A stretch of 64,000 nucleotides of DNA from CBDAUN01 sp965214875 (GTDB lineage Bacteria; Pseudomonadota; Gammaproteobacteria; Arenicellales; JAJDZL01). Each line of letters starts with the position of its first letter. Position 1 is the first letter of the stretch. Both the position numbers and the translations under genes were made by a program. Of the stretch, positions 1 through 9,988 are shown piece by piece. The notes under the pieces are model-generated. The model saw nothing but the letters and a program-made list of their open reading frames with translations, had not been told where the DNA came from and ran no database searches. Location: positions 620,001 to 684,000 of the forward strand of contig OZ243980.1 in assembly GCA_965214875.1 (NCBI GenBank). The letters run 5' to 3'.

Positions 1-2
1 TC

Positions 3-1019
3 AATGGTGCGCCGGGCGGCACTAAGATCATCATCGAAATGCGGCGCGACCTATTGCACCTCATCAAGCAGCGCCCGCAGCTGAAGTCGGTTGACTACGA
101 CATCAAGCACCTGTTGATCTTATGGTTCAATCGGGGCTTTCTGCTGCTCGAACAAATCAGCTGGGCGACTCCGGCTGTTGTGTTGGAAAAGCTGATCGAG
201 AACGAATCTGTCCATGCCATGCAAGGTTGGAGCGACTTGCAAAAGCGATTGGCCGAGGACCGCAGGTGCTTTGCATTTTTCCATCCCGCCTTGCCTGGCG
301 AGCCGCTGATATTTGTTGAGGTCGCATTGGTTGAAGGCTTGGCGCGTTCGATAGAGCCAATCATTGATGATCACCGTCAAGTGTCAGACGGGCGTTCAGC
401 CGATACAGCGATTTTCTATTCGATCAACAACTGTCTGGAAGGTCTGTCCGGGATCAACTTCGGCAACTTCCTGATCAAGCAAGTGGTTCAGGAGCTGGCG
501 CATGAATTCCCCAAGTTGAAACGATTTTCGACACTCTCTCCGATGCCCGGCTTCCGCCAATGGCTGGACTGCGAGAAATCCGAGCTGCGAGAAGATCTGA
601 TTGCCGCCGAGGAATTGGAGTTGCTAGATGCCTTGGATGATGGACATTGGATTGACAATGCCGACATGGCTTCAAAGCTGAAGCTTGTGTTGCGTCGGCT
701 TGCCGCGCACTATTTGGTCAATGTGAAACGAAACGGCAAGCCGCTCGATCCGGTCGCGCGTTTTCATCTGCGCAACGGCGCGAAATTGTCTCGCATCAAT
801 TGGCTTGGAGACCGCTCCGCCAATGGCATGAGTCAATCTGCGGGCATGCTGGTGAACTACGTCTACGACCCAAGTTCAATCGTCGCGAATCATGAAGACT
901 ATGTTGAGAAGAATGTCTTGGCAGTCTCCAAGCGGGTGGTCGAGCTGCTGCCTAAAAAGCGCAGACTGCGCCGAATGAAGCTTGCGAGTCAAGCCGAAAG
1001 CAAAGCCGGAGCCGGCTAG
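3..1019 (+). CDS. Malonyl-CoA decarboxylase, 5' truncated by window edge
   Basis: Malonyl-CoA decarboxylase converts malonyl-CoA to acetyl-CoA and CO2. The frame is open to the left edge (residues NGAPGGTK precede the first ATG at 39), so the start lies outside the window. Family landmarks are the SPMPGF motif holding the catalytic serine and the later ARFHLRNGA stretch holding the conserved histidine. The C-terminus is basic (KKRRLRRMK). The stop overlaps the stop of the convergent ATPase gene by three bases. The family call is firm; whether the role is malonate catabolism or fatty-acid control cannot be told here. Confidence 0.9.
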   Translation, partial: NGAPGGTKIIIEMRRDLLHLIKQRPQLKSVDYDIKHLLILWFNRGFLLLEQISWATPAVVLEKLIENESVHAMQGWSDLQKRLAEDRRCFAFFHPALPGEPLIFVEVALVEGLARSIEPIIDDHRQVSDGRSADTAIFYSINNCLEGLSGINFGNFLIKQVVQELAHEFPKLKRFSTLSPMPGFRQWLDCEKSELREDLIAAEELELLDALDDGHWIDNADMASKLKLVLRRLAAHYLVNVKRNGKPLDPVARFHLRNGAKLSRINWLGDRSANGMSQSAGMLVNYVYDPSSIVANHEDYVEKNVLAVSKRVVELLPKKRRLRRMKLASQAESKAGAG

Positions 1020-2167
1020 CCGGAATTGAATATCCATGAGTTGGAATGGATGATTTGGCTTCCGTAGTGTCGAAGCAAGCTTCTCCAATTGACGGCATGA
1101 ACGCCATCTTTCGAGATAAATTCCTTAAGGTCGAATTGGTGGACTTGAATGGCTTGGCATTCAGGGTGTTTCGACTTGAAGTAGCACAGGTTCCTCGAAA
1201 TGCTTTTGTAGCGGCGCTTGCACTCTATGGCGCAGACCGGCTGCTTGTTGTCGGTGATGATCAAGTCGACTTCGCGTCCATCGACATCTCGAAAATAGGC
1301 CAGGTCAACATCGCGTCCCTGCCAGTCCTGCATGAAGTGAACCCACTTAAGCATGTGGCTTGCGACCAGGTTTTCGAATCGCGCCCCGTCATCTTCGACT
1401 TCTGCCCAGTTGCAGTGGTAGTGCTTTTGCTCTTTCTTCACAGCTCTGATCTTCGGAGATCCAAGCGGAGAAAGCCGAAAAATCGAGTACATTCTCTCGA
1501 AAATGTCGAGCCACTTGGAGATGGTCTTGTGAGCGCAGTTCAGATCCTCACGAAGCGCGTTGATCGATAAAGGACTGCCAACCAATTGCGGCAATCGCAA
1601 GAGCAGCAACTCCATGGAAGACAGTTTTTGCGTCAACTCCAAGTCTCTGACGTCCTCTTCCACTAGCCGGCTTCGGTATTCTCGCCGCCAGCGACGGGCC
1701 TGCTGGTCTGAACCTGAAAGGAACGGCTCCGGGAATCCGCCCAATGTCAGCAGGGTGTCAAAGTCTGTCTGGGTATGAATATCGAGTTCATCAACAGTCA
1801 GCGGATGCAATCGAAAATGATGATAGCGGCCCTGTAGCGAGTCGCCGGAATGACGGTAATAGTCAAGGCGGGCACTGCCAGCGACCAAGATTTTCTTTTC
1901 CTCGCGGTTCTTGTCGTACAAGCCCTTGATGTAGTTTCGCCAGTTGCCGAACTTGTGGATTTCATCGAAGATAACGAATGATTCGACGGGGAATTTCTCT
2001 CGCAGGATGAATTCTCTGTCTTGCAAGTCGTCCCAGTTCAAGTATCGATGCTTGTCTGGGGCGATGTTGAGCGATAGCGTTGTTTTCCCTACTTGCCTAG
2101 GTCCTCCGACGAATACCATTTTTCGCGCCAAGTCCTCGACAACATAAGGTTCCAAATAACGTTCCAT
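1016..2167 (-). CDS. ATP-binding protein, AAA_14/DUF4143 family
   Basis: A 383-residue P-loop ATPase of the common AAA_14 plus DUF4143 architecture. The Walker A motif GGPRQVGKT is at residues 21-29 and a Walker B-like FVIFDE follows at about residue 65. The sensor-like stretch LVAGSARLD and the C-terminal half, with a winged-helix-like segment and a VDLIITDNKQ...AIECK region resembling a PD-(D/E)xK fold, fit DUF4143. Members are widespread, often singletons, and their biological role is not settled. The gene is convergent with malonyl-CoA decarboxylase, with overlapping stops. Confidence 0.85.
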   Translation of the reverse strand: MERYLEPYVVEDLARKMVFVGGPRQVGKTTLSLNIAPDKHRYLNWDDLQDREFILREKFPVESFVIFDEIHKFGNWRNYIKGLYDKNREEKKILVAGSARLDYYRHSGDSLQGRYHHFRLHPLTVDELDIHTQTDFDTLLTLGGFPEPFLSGSDQQARRWRREYRSRLVEEDVRDLELTQKLSSMELLLLRLPQLVGSPLSINALREDLNCAHKTISKWLDIFERMYSIFRLSPLGSPKIRAVKKEQKHYHCNWAEVEDDGARFENLVASHMLKWVHFMQDWQGRDVDLAYFRDVDGREVDLIITDNKQPVCAIECKRRYKSISRNLCYFKSKHPECQAIQVHQFDLKEFISKDGVHAVNWRSLLRHYGSQIIHSNSWIFNSG

Positions 2168-3139
2168 ACTAGCATTCTACAAGATATTTTTATATAAATC
2201 AAAAATGCAAGCGTGTATATTTGATAGATGTCAAAATTATTAGCGAATTCTATTCGCACTCTTGCGGAAAATCCGCTTCGGTCGAGACTTGAGGGATTAT
2301 TTCAGATTAGGATAACCGAGACGTTTGGTTGTTTGCGCGGGGCGTATATTGTTATCTGGGAAAGCAATTGGCAAAAGGTTCGCTGTATAAGCGCGATGCG
2401 TTTTCGAAGCTGCGAAAGAGCGCGCACGAGGCACGATTTGGATATCGTCCGAGCACCAGGAACCTGGACTGGCTGGTGATCAGGTGCAACCGGTCGATGT
2501 GGTCGCGGGCATAGCAGCGCTCGCTCGCCGGTTCTTCTCGGCACCCAAGATCAGACTTCCTGATCTATAGACAACTTTTCAGTGTGCAAGTTGCTGTCGC
2601 GTCGGCCTGATTTGATACGCCAGCTTTACGTAGGCCAGCTTCAGATTGGTGCCGGGATGCTTGGTTTCAGTCGCCGTCAATTCGTTTAGTGGCGGCCTTG
2701 GCGTACGGTTCTCGAGTTGCTTCCAAGACCGAGGATCTGCACTCTCAAAATACCTCGGCCGCACTCAGGAATGATGTTGGCATCGGCTACTCAACCCTCT
2801 GCGAGGACTGGCTGTTGCAATGATTTCTCCAAAAGGTTGGGGAGTCTGAAGATGGTGACGCTCGCCCATCAATGCGTTGAAGCGCACTTCCTGATCGCAC
2901 CCGAGCGTTGCAATCCTAATATTCGACAGGTCCATCGCATCCCGCCTCTATCCGGTTTACTGTCGAACAGCCGTGCACGGGATGTTTACAGAATTTCAGC
3001 TTTGGTCGGGGCTTGCGGCTTCATTTCGGATCAGGACAACTGAGCAATCGCCCGGCCTAAGACAGTTCTGGTACAATTTGCGCCATCTCGCGCGGTGAGC
3101 GTTGAGTGCATCACCCAAAGCAACCACCCGTTTTAGCCA
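2168..3139. other. Intergenic region without a supported gene
   Basis: About 970 bases between two divergent genes. It holds short open frames with no recognisable domain. One stretch near 2725-2815 reads weakly like a DUF4143 helix-turn-helix segment but is interrupted. A TACAAT hexamer at about 3070 could be the -10 of the downstream epimerase gene. No convincing terminator, RNA gene or repeat was seen. Confidence 0.5.
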
Positions 3140-4117
3140 ATGAGAGTTCTTGTCACCGGTGCCGCCGGATTTATTGGACACGCGGTCTCGGCCGCGCTGC
3201 TTGACCGCGGCGATGCCGTAGTAGGAGTCGACAACTTCAACGATTCATACGATGTCGGACTGAAAAGACGTCGCCTCGCCGAACTGACTCCGTCGAAACA
3301 ATTCACTTTCGCTGAATTGGATGTCAGCAGTCGTCAAGCTGTTGAAGGAATCAATAGCGATTCTGGCCCATTCAGCCACATCGTTCATCTTGCGGCTCAA
3401 GCCGGGGTGCGCAAATCGACCGAGCAGCCGTACCTTTTCCTGCGCGACAACATCGACGCACATCTGAACATGCTCGAATTATGTCGCGCTACCGATGGGC
3501 TCGAGCATCTTGTTTTTGCAAGTTCGAGCTCGGTTTACGGGGCCAATCCGGAATCGCGATCCTCGATCGAGCACCCGGTCGCGCGCCCGATGTCGCTCTA
3601 CGGCGCGACAAAAGCGGCCGACGAACTGATCAGTTACAGCTATAGCCATCTTTTTGGCATTCCGCAGACCGCTTTGCGGTTCTTTACCGTATACGGAGTT
3701 TGGGGCAGACCAGACATGGTGATCTACCTGTTTACCCGGCTGATCGATCAAGGCAAGCCTATCACCGTATACAACTCCGGCGACATGAACCGCGACTTCA
3801 CCTACATCGACGATGTGGTCGATGGTGTTTTGAGGGCGCTGGATCGCATTCCGCAAAAGATGCCGGAATTCCCGCCGTTTCGAGTCTACAACTTGGGCCG
3901 GGGCAAGTCGGAAACGCTGGAGAGCGTCATTTCGTGCATCGAGCGCGAGTTGGGCAAGAAAGCCGAACGGATCCTTGCGCCGAAGCATGTCGCAGATCCG
4001 CAGGGTTCGCTCGCTGACATCTCCTTATCGGAAGCAGATCTTGGCTACTCGCCAAGAACCGATCTCAAGGACGGGATTGCGAAGTTTGTCGCCTGGTATC
4101 GCGGATACTGCGAATAG
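3140..4117 (+). CDS. NAD-dependent epimerase, UDP-glucuronate 4-epimerase type
   Basis: A short-chain dehydrogenase/reductase-fold nucleotide-sugar epimerase. The NAD-binding glycine motif GAAGFIG is at residues 7-13, the SSSSVYG segment at 128-134, and the catalytic pair Y154/K158 in YGATK. Length (325) and the RFFTVYG and NRDFTYIDD signatures match the UDP-glucuronate to UDP-galacturonate 4-epimerase (CapI/GAE) branch, which supplies sugars for capsule or O-antigen. It stands alone, without other polysaccharide genes nearby, so the exact substrate is inferred. It is convergent with the M23 peptidase gene across 19 bases. Confidence 0.85.
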   Translation: MRVLVTGAAGFIGHAVSAALLDRGDAVVGVDNFNDSYDVGLKRRRLAELTPSKQFTFAELDVSSRQAVEGINSDSGPFSHIVHLAAQAGVRKSTEQPYLFLRDNIDAHLNMLELCRATDGLEHLVFASSSSVYGANPESRSSIEHPVARPMSLYGATKAADELISYSYSHLFGIPQTALRFFTVYGVWGRPDMVIYLFTRLIDQGKPITVYNSGDMNRDFTYIDDVVDGVLRALDRIPQKMPEFPPFRVYNLGRGKSETLESVISCIERELGKKAERILAPKHVADPQGSLADISLSEADLGYSPRTDLKDGIAKFVAWYRGYCE

Positions 4118-4136
4118 CGAATCGTTTCGACCGCTT

Positions 4137-4970
4137 TCAGCGCGGCATCTCTCCGACTAGCAACTGAGGGTCGAGCCGGCGCCCAAATAGATTGATCCTC
4201 CAGTCAAGATGCGCGCCTGTCACCCGTCCGGTAGAACCGACTTCGGCGATCAAATCGCCGCCTTGGATGCGGTCTCCCTCTGATACGTGCATCTTCGACA
4301 GGTGCAAGAATGCGGACGAAAGGCCATGCCCATGATCAAGAATCATTGTCCCGCCCGAAAAGAACATGTCGGGGTTGATCAGCGTAACCACTCCGTCGGC
4401 AGGCGCGACAACTTTGGTGCCATCCGGGGCCGCTATGTCGACTCCATAGTGCGGCCGCCTTGGCTTTCCGTTCAAAATCCGCTGCGAACCGTAGATGCCG
4501 CTGATGATTCCCTTGGTCGGCCATTGAAAGCCGCTAAGAAAATCGACGCGGGGATCATCAATGGCGCGGGCCTTTCTGATCGAGGCGTTCTCGCGGTTGA
4601 TGCGCTTTAGGTTGTCGTCGCTGGGCGTGACGAGACTGCTTGGCAACCCGTCGATGCGCTGAATTTCGTATTCGCGCTGCTTTACTTCGATGACATGCCG
4701 CGCCAAGTGCCCATCGGCATAGATAACCGCAACCTCCGCTTTGCCGGGTTCATCGCGATGGAATCCGATCAAGAAGTGTCCTTGATCTGAAACCCGGATG
4801 CGGTCGCCATTGAAAGTGACCTCAGCATTCGGCGCAGTCCGCCCCTGCAGCAGCCCGCCCTGAATTCTGGGGCCGTCAAGTTCGAAGTGATATGTCGCGG
4901 CCTCGAGCTCGCTGACCCAGGCCAGGGCGAAGCAGAAGCTGGTGCAGATTTTCGCGATCTTGTTTTTCAC
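4137..4970 (-). CDS. M23 family metallopeptidase (LytM domain), exported
   Basis: A 277-residue exported peptidoglycan endopeptidase-like protein. An N-terminal signal peptide ends near residue 24 (ELEA). A middle domain is followed by a C-terminal LytM domain. The zinc ligands expected for M23 are visible: H174 and D178 in HYGVD, and H254 in AHLDW, with H223 (FLHLS) as the additional active-site histidine. All key residues are present, so it is probably an active hydrolase rather than a degenerate activator. It acts in the periplasm on peptide cross-links. Confidence 0.88.
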   Translation of the reverse strand: MKNKIAKICTSFCFALAWVSELEAATYHFELDGPRIQGGLLQGRTAPNAEVTFNGDRIRVSDQGHFLIGFHRDEPGKAEVAVIYADGHLARHVIEVKQREYEIQRIDGLPSSLVTPSDDNLKRINRENASIRKARAIDDPRVDFLSGFQWPTKGIISGIYGSQRILNGKPRRPHYGVDIAAPDGTKVVAPADGVVTLINPDMFFSGGTMILDHGHGLSSAFLHLSKMHVSEGDRIQGGDLIAEVGSTGRVTGAHLDWRINLFGRRLDPQLLVGEMPR

Positions 4971-5007
4971 GAGATCGGCCCCCAGCCAATCGATGATACG
5001 AATTGTA

Positions 5008-6921
5008 TTACAGCGTGATGATGCGAGATTCCTCCTCGAATTGTCCGGTCAGCAATGTCGTGACACGCTTGACGTAGCCTGCCGGGTCATCCAGTGCGGC
5101 GCCTTCGCTGAGCACTGCGTTGTCGTAAAGGATTTTCGCCCAATCCTCCATCTGATCATCTTTCGCTTTAAGGTTTTGAATCAGCGGGTGGCTTGGATTG
5201 ATTTCCAGCACGGGCGGAAGGGGCGGGGCAGCGCCTTGTCCCATTGACTCCAGCATTCGGCGAGCGCCTGCACTTAGCTCATGCTCGTTCGCTACAATGC
5301 ATGAAGGGGAGTCGGTCAGACGCGTTGTCACGCGAACATCCTGCACTCGATCGCCCAGTGAGCTTTTGAGCTTGCCAAGCAATTCGCTGACATCGGCTTC
5401 CTCTTGCGGCTCCGACTCCTTATCGTCTTGGAACGCATCCAGCGACAAGTCGCCCTTGGAAATGGATTTGAGCGGCTTATCGGCGTATTCGTGCAGATAG
5501 GTAACCACCCACTCGTCGATCGGGTTAGATAGAAGCAGCACTTCGATGTCGTGCTTGCGAAAAACTTCAAGATGCGGAGATCCGGCCGCCGCCTTATGGT
5601 TTTCAGCGACAACGTAGTAGATCGCATCCTGCTTTTCGTCCATGCGCTCGACATACTGCTCGAACGAGACATTCTGCGTCTCGCCGGAATCGCTCTTGGT
5701 GCTAGCGAACCGCAGCAAGCTCGCGATATCGGTTTTGTTCTTGTCGTTGCGATCTTCTTCCACGATGCCTTCTTTGATGACCGGGCCAAATTGATCCCAG
5801 AATTTCTGATACTTTTCAGGCTCCTTGCTGGCAAGCCGTTTCAGCGCACTGAGCACTTTTCGCACGGTTCCGGCCTTGATTCGCTCGATCATCTGGTTCT
5901 TTTGCAGAAATTCTCTCGAAACGTTCAAAGGCAGGTCGTCGGAATCGATCACGCCTTTGATGAAGCGAAGGTAGCTCGGCATCAGGTTTTTGGCATCATC
6001 GGTGATGAAGATTCTTCGCACGTACAGCCGAATGCCTTTTTGCTGCTCGCGGTCATATAGGTCGAAAGGCGCGCGTCCGGGGACATAGAGCAGGGCGGTG
6101 TATTCGAGCTTGCCTTCGACGCGGTTGTGCATCCGGAGCATCGGCTCTTCCTGGTCGTAGGAAATCGTCTTGTAGAAGTTTTGGTACTCCTCTTCGGAGA
6201 TGTCCTTGGTTGGCCGGGTCCAAAGCGCTGATGCCTGGTTGACGGTTTCCCAATCTTCTTGGTCTTTTTTACCGGTTTCGCGCAGGCGAATGGGTAGCGA
6301 GATGTGATCGGAATACTTCTTGACAATGCCTGTCAGGGCAAAAAGATCTAGAAATTCCTTAGCATCTTTTCGCAGATTCAGCGTAATCGTTGTTCCATGC
6401 TCTTCGATGCGTTCGGAGTCGATTGTGTAGCCGGTCTGACCGTCAGAGTTCCAAACCACGCCGCTTTCGGCGGGATCGCCAGCCTTTCGAGTTCGAACCT
6501 CCACACTTTTAGCCACCATGAAGGCCGAGTAGAATCCGACCCCGAACTGGCCGATGAGACGGGTATCTTTTGTCTGTTCGCCCGATAGCGCTTCGACAAA
6601 TCGCTTGGTGCCCGAGCGCGCGATGGTGCCGATGTTCGTGATCACATCGTCCCGGTTCATGCCGATTCCGTTGTCGCGGATCGTCAAGGTTTTCGAGTGT
6701 TTTTTGAATTCAATGTCGATGGACGGTTCCCATTCGCGCTCACGCATGTCGGGGTTGGTCATCGATTCGAACTGGAGTCGTCCGATAGCATCCGAGGCGT
6801 TTGAAATAAGTTCGCGAAGAAAAACGTCCTTGTCTGAATATAGCGAGTGGATCACCAGATTCAGCAGCTGTTGTACTTCTGCTTCAAATTTGAAGTTGTC
6901 GGCGTGCTTGTCTTCCGTCAT
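5008..6921 (-). CDS. htpG: Molecular chaperone HtpG (Hsp90)
   Basis: Full-length bacterial Hsp90 (637 residues), an ATP-dependent chaperone dimer. The N-terminal GHKL ATPase domain has the ELISNASDA motif, DNGIGM and the glycine-rich GQFGVGFYSAFM lid. The middle domain carries YVRRIFI and NVSREFLQ. The start at 6921 has an AGAGGG ribosome binding site seven bases upstream. A good sigma32-type promoter lies about 80 bases upstream (separate entry), in line with heat-shock control. Confidence 0.98.
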   Translation of the reverse strand: MTEDKHADNFKFEAEVQQLLNLVIHSLYSDKDVFLRELISNASDAIGRLQFESMTNPDMREREWEPSIDIEFKKHSKTLTIRDNGIGMNRDDVITNIGTIARSGTKRFVEALSGEQTKDTRLIGQFGVGFYSAFMVAKSVEVRTRKAGDPAESGVVWNSDGQTGYTIDSERIEEHGTTITLNLRKDAKEFLDLFALTGIVKKYSDHISLPIRLRETGKKDQEDWETVNQASALWTRPTKDISEEEYQNFYKTISYDQEEPMLRMHNRVEGKLEYTALLYVPGRAPFDLYDREQQKGIRLYVRRIFITDDAKNLMPSYLRFIKGVIDSDDLPLNVSREFLQKNQMIERIKAGTVRKVLSALKRLASKEPEKYQKFWDQFGPVIKEGIVEEDRNDKNKTDIASLLRFASTKSDSGETQNVSFEQYVERMDEKQDAIYYVVAENHKAAAGSPHLEVFRKHDIEVLLLSNPIDEWVVTYLHEYADKPLKSISKGDLSLDAFQDDKESEPQEEADVSELLGKLKSSLGDRVQDVRVTTRLTDSPSCIVANEHELSAGARRMLESMGQGAAPPLPPVLEINPSHPLIQNLKAKDDQMEDWAKILYDNAVLSEGAALDDPAGYVKRVTTLLTGQFEEESRIITL

Positions 6922-6995
6922 CTGCTAGCCCTCTGTTCATGTTGTTGTGTGCATTGGTTGAAAGATCGCGGAAAAGTCTGATTTTCTCAGCGTTC

Positions 6996-7023
6996 AGATG
7001 GGTTGCGTCTATGATATTTCAAG
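6996..7023 (-). promoter_or_regulatory. Sigma32-type heat-shock promoter upstream of htpG
   Basis: On the minus strand CTTGAAA (7017-7023) is followed by 14 bases and then CCCATCT (6996-7002). This closely matches the sigma32 consensus (CTTGAAA, 13-17 bases, CCCCATNT). It sits about 75 bases before the htpG start, the expected place. Confidence 0.8.
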
Positions 7024-7170
7024 TCGTTCGGCATCATTGGCAACAAGATCTTGAACGATGCTTGGTTGTGTGCGTTCGTCGGCGGAATTGATTCGCGACA
7101 TCGGCAGCGCGCCAATGTCGATTATTATTGCTGTCTCCGACTTCACCAGCTAATTTGCAAGAACTCCGCC

Positions 7171-8742
7171 ATGACTAAGGCACAACAGCAACTATTGGAA
7201 AAGCAACTCTGGAAGATTGCCAACGAGCTTCGCGGCAACATGAATGCCGACGAGTTCCGTGACTACATTTTGGGTTTCGTATTTTTCAAATACCTGTCAG
7301 AAAAGCAGCATCTTTTTGCAAACAAGCTGCTTGAAACTGAGCAGGTGAAGGAATTTACAGAGGTTGCGGAAGCTGAATACATTGAAGCGATTCGCAATGA
7401 ATCGCTGGAACAATTGGGGTATTTTCTTCCTCCCGAAGAGTTGTTTTCTGTCATTGCAGCGAAAGGAAACGCCAATCTTGAGGAAGAGAGCAACTTCATA
7501 TTGGATGATCTGGCGGCGATATTGAACAACATCGAGCAGAGCACGATGGGGACCGAGAGCGAAGATGATTTCAACAAGCTGTTTGAGGATCTTGACCTCA
7601 ACAGCACGAAATTAGGCCGAAGCCCAGGCGCTCGAAACTCGCTCATTGCAAAAGTTCTACAACACCTGGATCAGATTGATTTTGGTCTAGACGAATCAGA
7701 ATCCGATGTGCTGGGCGATGCCTACGAATATCTAATTGCACAATTCGCATCGGGCGCAGGGAAAAAAGCGGGAGAATTCTACACTCCGCAGCAAGTGTCC
7801 AAGGTCATGGCAAAGATTGTGACCTTAGACAAGCAAAGGCTCAAAAGCGTCTACGATCCGACTTGCGGATCCGGATCCTTGCTGCTGCGGGTTGCGAGAG
7901 AAGTAAAAGTCGATTTTTTCTATGCGCAGGAATTGAATCGCACGACCTACAATCTTGCAAGAATGAACATGATTCTGCATGATGTGCATTATTCCCGATT
8001 CGACATACGTCAAGAAGATACGCTTGAAAGTCCGCAGCATGCGGATATGCAGTTTGAGGCGGTTGTAGCGAATCCGCCGTTTTCGGCAAACTGGAGCAGT
8101 GGTGCCAATCCGCTGAATGAGAACGATGACCGGTTCAGCCGGTACGGCAGGCTGGCGCCGAAGACCAAAGCGGACTTTGCATTTGTGCAGCACATGATCT
8201 ATCACATGGCGGAAAACGCGACGATGGCGGTTGTGCTGCCGCATGGCGTGCTGTTTCGCGGCGCGGCCGAAGAGGTGATTCGAAAGTACATCATTCAGGA
8301 TCAGAACTATCTTGATGCGGTGATCGGGCTGCCGCCGGCGCTGTTTTACGGAACCGGGATTCCGGCATGCATCCTGGTGTTCAAAAAGTGCCGGGTCAAC
8401 GACGGCGAGATTCTGTTCATCGATGCATCGCGGGATTTCGAGAAGGAGGGCAAGCAGAACAAGCTGCTTGATGATCATGTGGAGCGAATTGTCGAAACCT
8501 ATCGAAGATGGGAGACGATTGAGAAATATTCGCATGCGGCGAGTCTTGACGAGATTGCCGAGAACGACTACAACTTGAATATCCCTCGCTATGTGGATAC
8601 GTTCGAGGAGGATGATCCGGTTGATTTGGATGTTGTGGCTAGTGAGATACGCTCTCTGGAATTAGAGATGAAGCGGAATGACGCTGTCATCTTGAAGTAC
8701 TGTCGCGAACTGGGTATTGCAGCTCCTTTTTCCAGAGAGTGA
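7171..8742 (+). CDS. hsdM: Type I restriction-modification methyltransferase subunit
   Basis: N6-adenine methyltransferase subunit of a type I system, probably the EcoR124-like (IC) branch. From the chosen start at 7171 the protein is 523 residues and opens with MTKAQQQLLEKQLW, as in the family; the 40 residues upstream in frame look non-native. The N-terminal HsdM helical domain is followed by the SAM-binding motif PTCGSGS (231-236) and the catalytic NPPF (301-304). The stop overlaps the hsdS start, so the two subunits are translationally coupled. Confidence 0.95.
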   Translation: MTKAQQQLLEKQLWKIANELRGNMNADEFRDYILGFVFFKYLSEKQHLFANKLLETEQVKEFTEVAEAEYIEAIRNESLEQLGYFLPPEELFSVIAAKGNANLEEESNFILDDLAAILNNIEQSTMGTESEDDFNKLFEDLDLNSTKLGRSPGARNSLIAKVLQHLDQIDFGLDESESDVLGDAYEYLIAQFASGAGKKAGEFYTPQQVSKVMAKIVTLDKQRLKSVYDPTCGSGSLLLRVAREVKVDFFYAQELNRTTYNLARMNMILHDVHYSRFDIRQEDTLESPQHADMQFEAVVANPPFSANWSSGANPLNENDDRFSRYGRLAPKTKADFAFVQHMIYHMAENATMAVVLPHGVLFRGAAEEVIRKYIIQDQNYLDAVIGLPPALFYGTGIPACILVFKKCRVNDGEILFIDASRDFEKEGKQNKLLDDHVERIVETYRRWETIEKYSHAASLDEIAENDYNLNIPRYVDTFEEDDPVDLDVVASEIRSLELEMKRNDAVILKYCRELGIAAPFSRE

Positions 8743-9929
8743 TGATGGACTTGGATCCATGCAAAAGAATACCGCTGCTTCGTTTTAGGGATGATGGGGG
8801 CAGGGAATATCCACAGTGGGCAGAGAAAAAATTGGGAGATGTTGGCGATATTATTGGCGGAGGTACACCCGATACTTCAAACGAAAGTTTGTGGGGCGGG
8901 TCGATCATTTGGTACACACCAGTAGAAATTATGGGCAAATATTCTGACCATAGCATTCGAACGATTTCGATAAAGGGATTGAAAAGTTCATCAGCTAGAT
9001 TGTTGCCTGCAGGGTCTGTACTATTTACTACTCGTGCGACGATCGGCAAGGTGTCGATTGCACTAAGCGAATGCACTACAAATCAAGGATTTCAATCATT
9101 CGTAGTGAACCGATATCATTCGAATGATTTTCTTTATTATTGGCTAAGTGAGCATGTTAAGGAATTCATCCGACGAGCAAGTGGTTCAACCTATTTGGAG
9201 ATATCTCGAAGAGAGATTGAGAAAATTCGGTATGTTGCCCCGCATATCGCGGAACAGCAAAAGATCGCTGATTTCCTCTCTTCAATCGACACAAGAATCG
9301 AGCAGCTGGAAAAGAAAAAATCACTGCTTGAGCAATATAAGAAAGGCCTGATGCAAAAGCTGTTCGGTCAGGAAATTCGTTTCAAGGATGATCAGGGTGA
9401 GGGGTATACGGAGTGGCAGTCGGGCACTCTCGGCGAGTTGTTTTCAATTAGTGCTGGCGGTGATATAGAGAAGCAACATTTGAGAAAAACGAAAACTGAT
9501 CGATTTCAATTTCCAGTCTACGCAAACACCATTGCAAAAAAAGGGCTTCAAGGGTACTCAGACTTATTTCGAGTTGATCAAGACTGCGTAACTGTATCGG
9601 GAAGAGGAACATTAGGCATTGCTCATTATCGGACAAAAAAATTCTACCCGATAGTTCGCTTGTTGATATTGATTCCTAAAATCAAGTTGAATTTATTATT
9701 TTTTGAGTACGCAATAAATCGGTTACATATATTCAATGAGAGTACGGGGGTGCCACAGCTTACTTCTCCGCAATTGTCCAAATACCGAATCAGTTATCCG
9801 GCTGTAAACGAGCAACAAAAGATCGCCGATTTCCTCTTTTCAGTCGACAAGAAGATTGAGCTAATGACAGAGCGAATCAACCAGACTCGAGAATTCAAAA
9901 AAGGACTTCTTCAGCAAATGTTCGTATAG
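8742..9929 (+). CDS. hsdS: Type I restriction-modification specificity subunit
   Basis: DNA-recognition subunit of the type I complex, about 395 residues. Two target-recognition domains (roughly 20-185 and 215-360) are each followed by a conserved helix: EQQKIADFLSSID with IEQLEKKKSLLEQ in the centre and EQQKIADFLFSVD at the end. The DNA behind these helices forms a direct repeat (about 9250 and 9812), as in other hsdS genes, where it allows domain exchange. I use the ATG sharing its A with the hsdM stop; ATG 8745 or GTG 8739 are alternatives. Confidence 0.92.
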   Translation: MMDLDPCKRIPLLRFRDDGGREYPQWAEKKLGDVGDIIGGGTPDTSNESLWGGSIIWYTPVEIMGKYSDHSIRTISIKGLKSSSARLLPAGSVLFTTRATIGKVSIALSECTTNQGFQSFVVNRYHSNDFLYYWLSEHVKEFIRRASGSTYLEISRREIEKIRYVAPHIAEQQKIADFLSSIDTRIEQLEKKKSLLEQYKKGLMQKLFGQEIRFKDDQGEGYTEWQSGTLGELFSISAGGDIEKQHLRKTKTDRFQFPVYANTIAKKGLQGYSDLFRVDQDCVTVSGRGTLGIAHYRTKKFYPIVRLLILIPKIKLNLLFFEYAINRLHIFNESTGVPQLTSPQLSKYRISYPAVNEQQKIADFLFSVDKKIELMTERINQTREFKKGLLQQMFV

Positions 9930-9988
9930 ATGCCCTCAAGCCTTAAACTAATATCGGCATAGCTATAGATGCAGTAGATTCTCTTCGC

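Noticed and set aside
2228..2514. Short overlapping ORFs downstream of the DUF4143 gene
   Set aside because: No ribosome binding site, domain or consistent frame; probably chance frames.
2717..3043. Possible DUF4143 ATPase remnant (SAALRNDVGIGYSTL-like stretch near 2745-2815)
   Set aside because: Only about 25 residues look similar to a DUF4143 helix-turn-helix and no further homologous segment follows in any frame.
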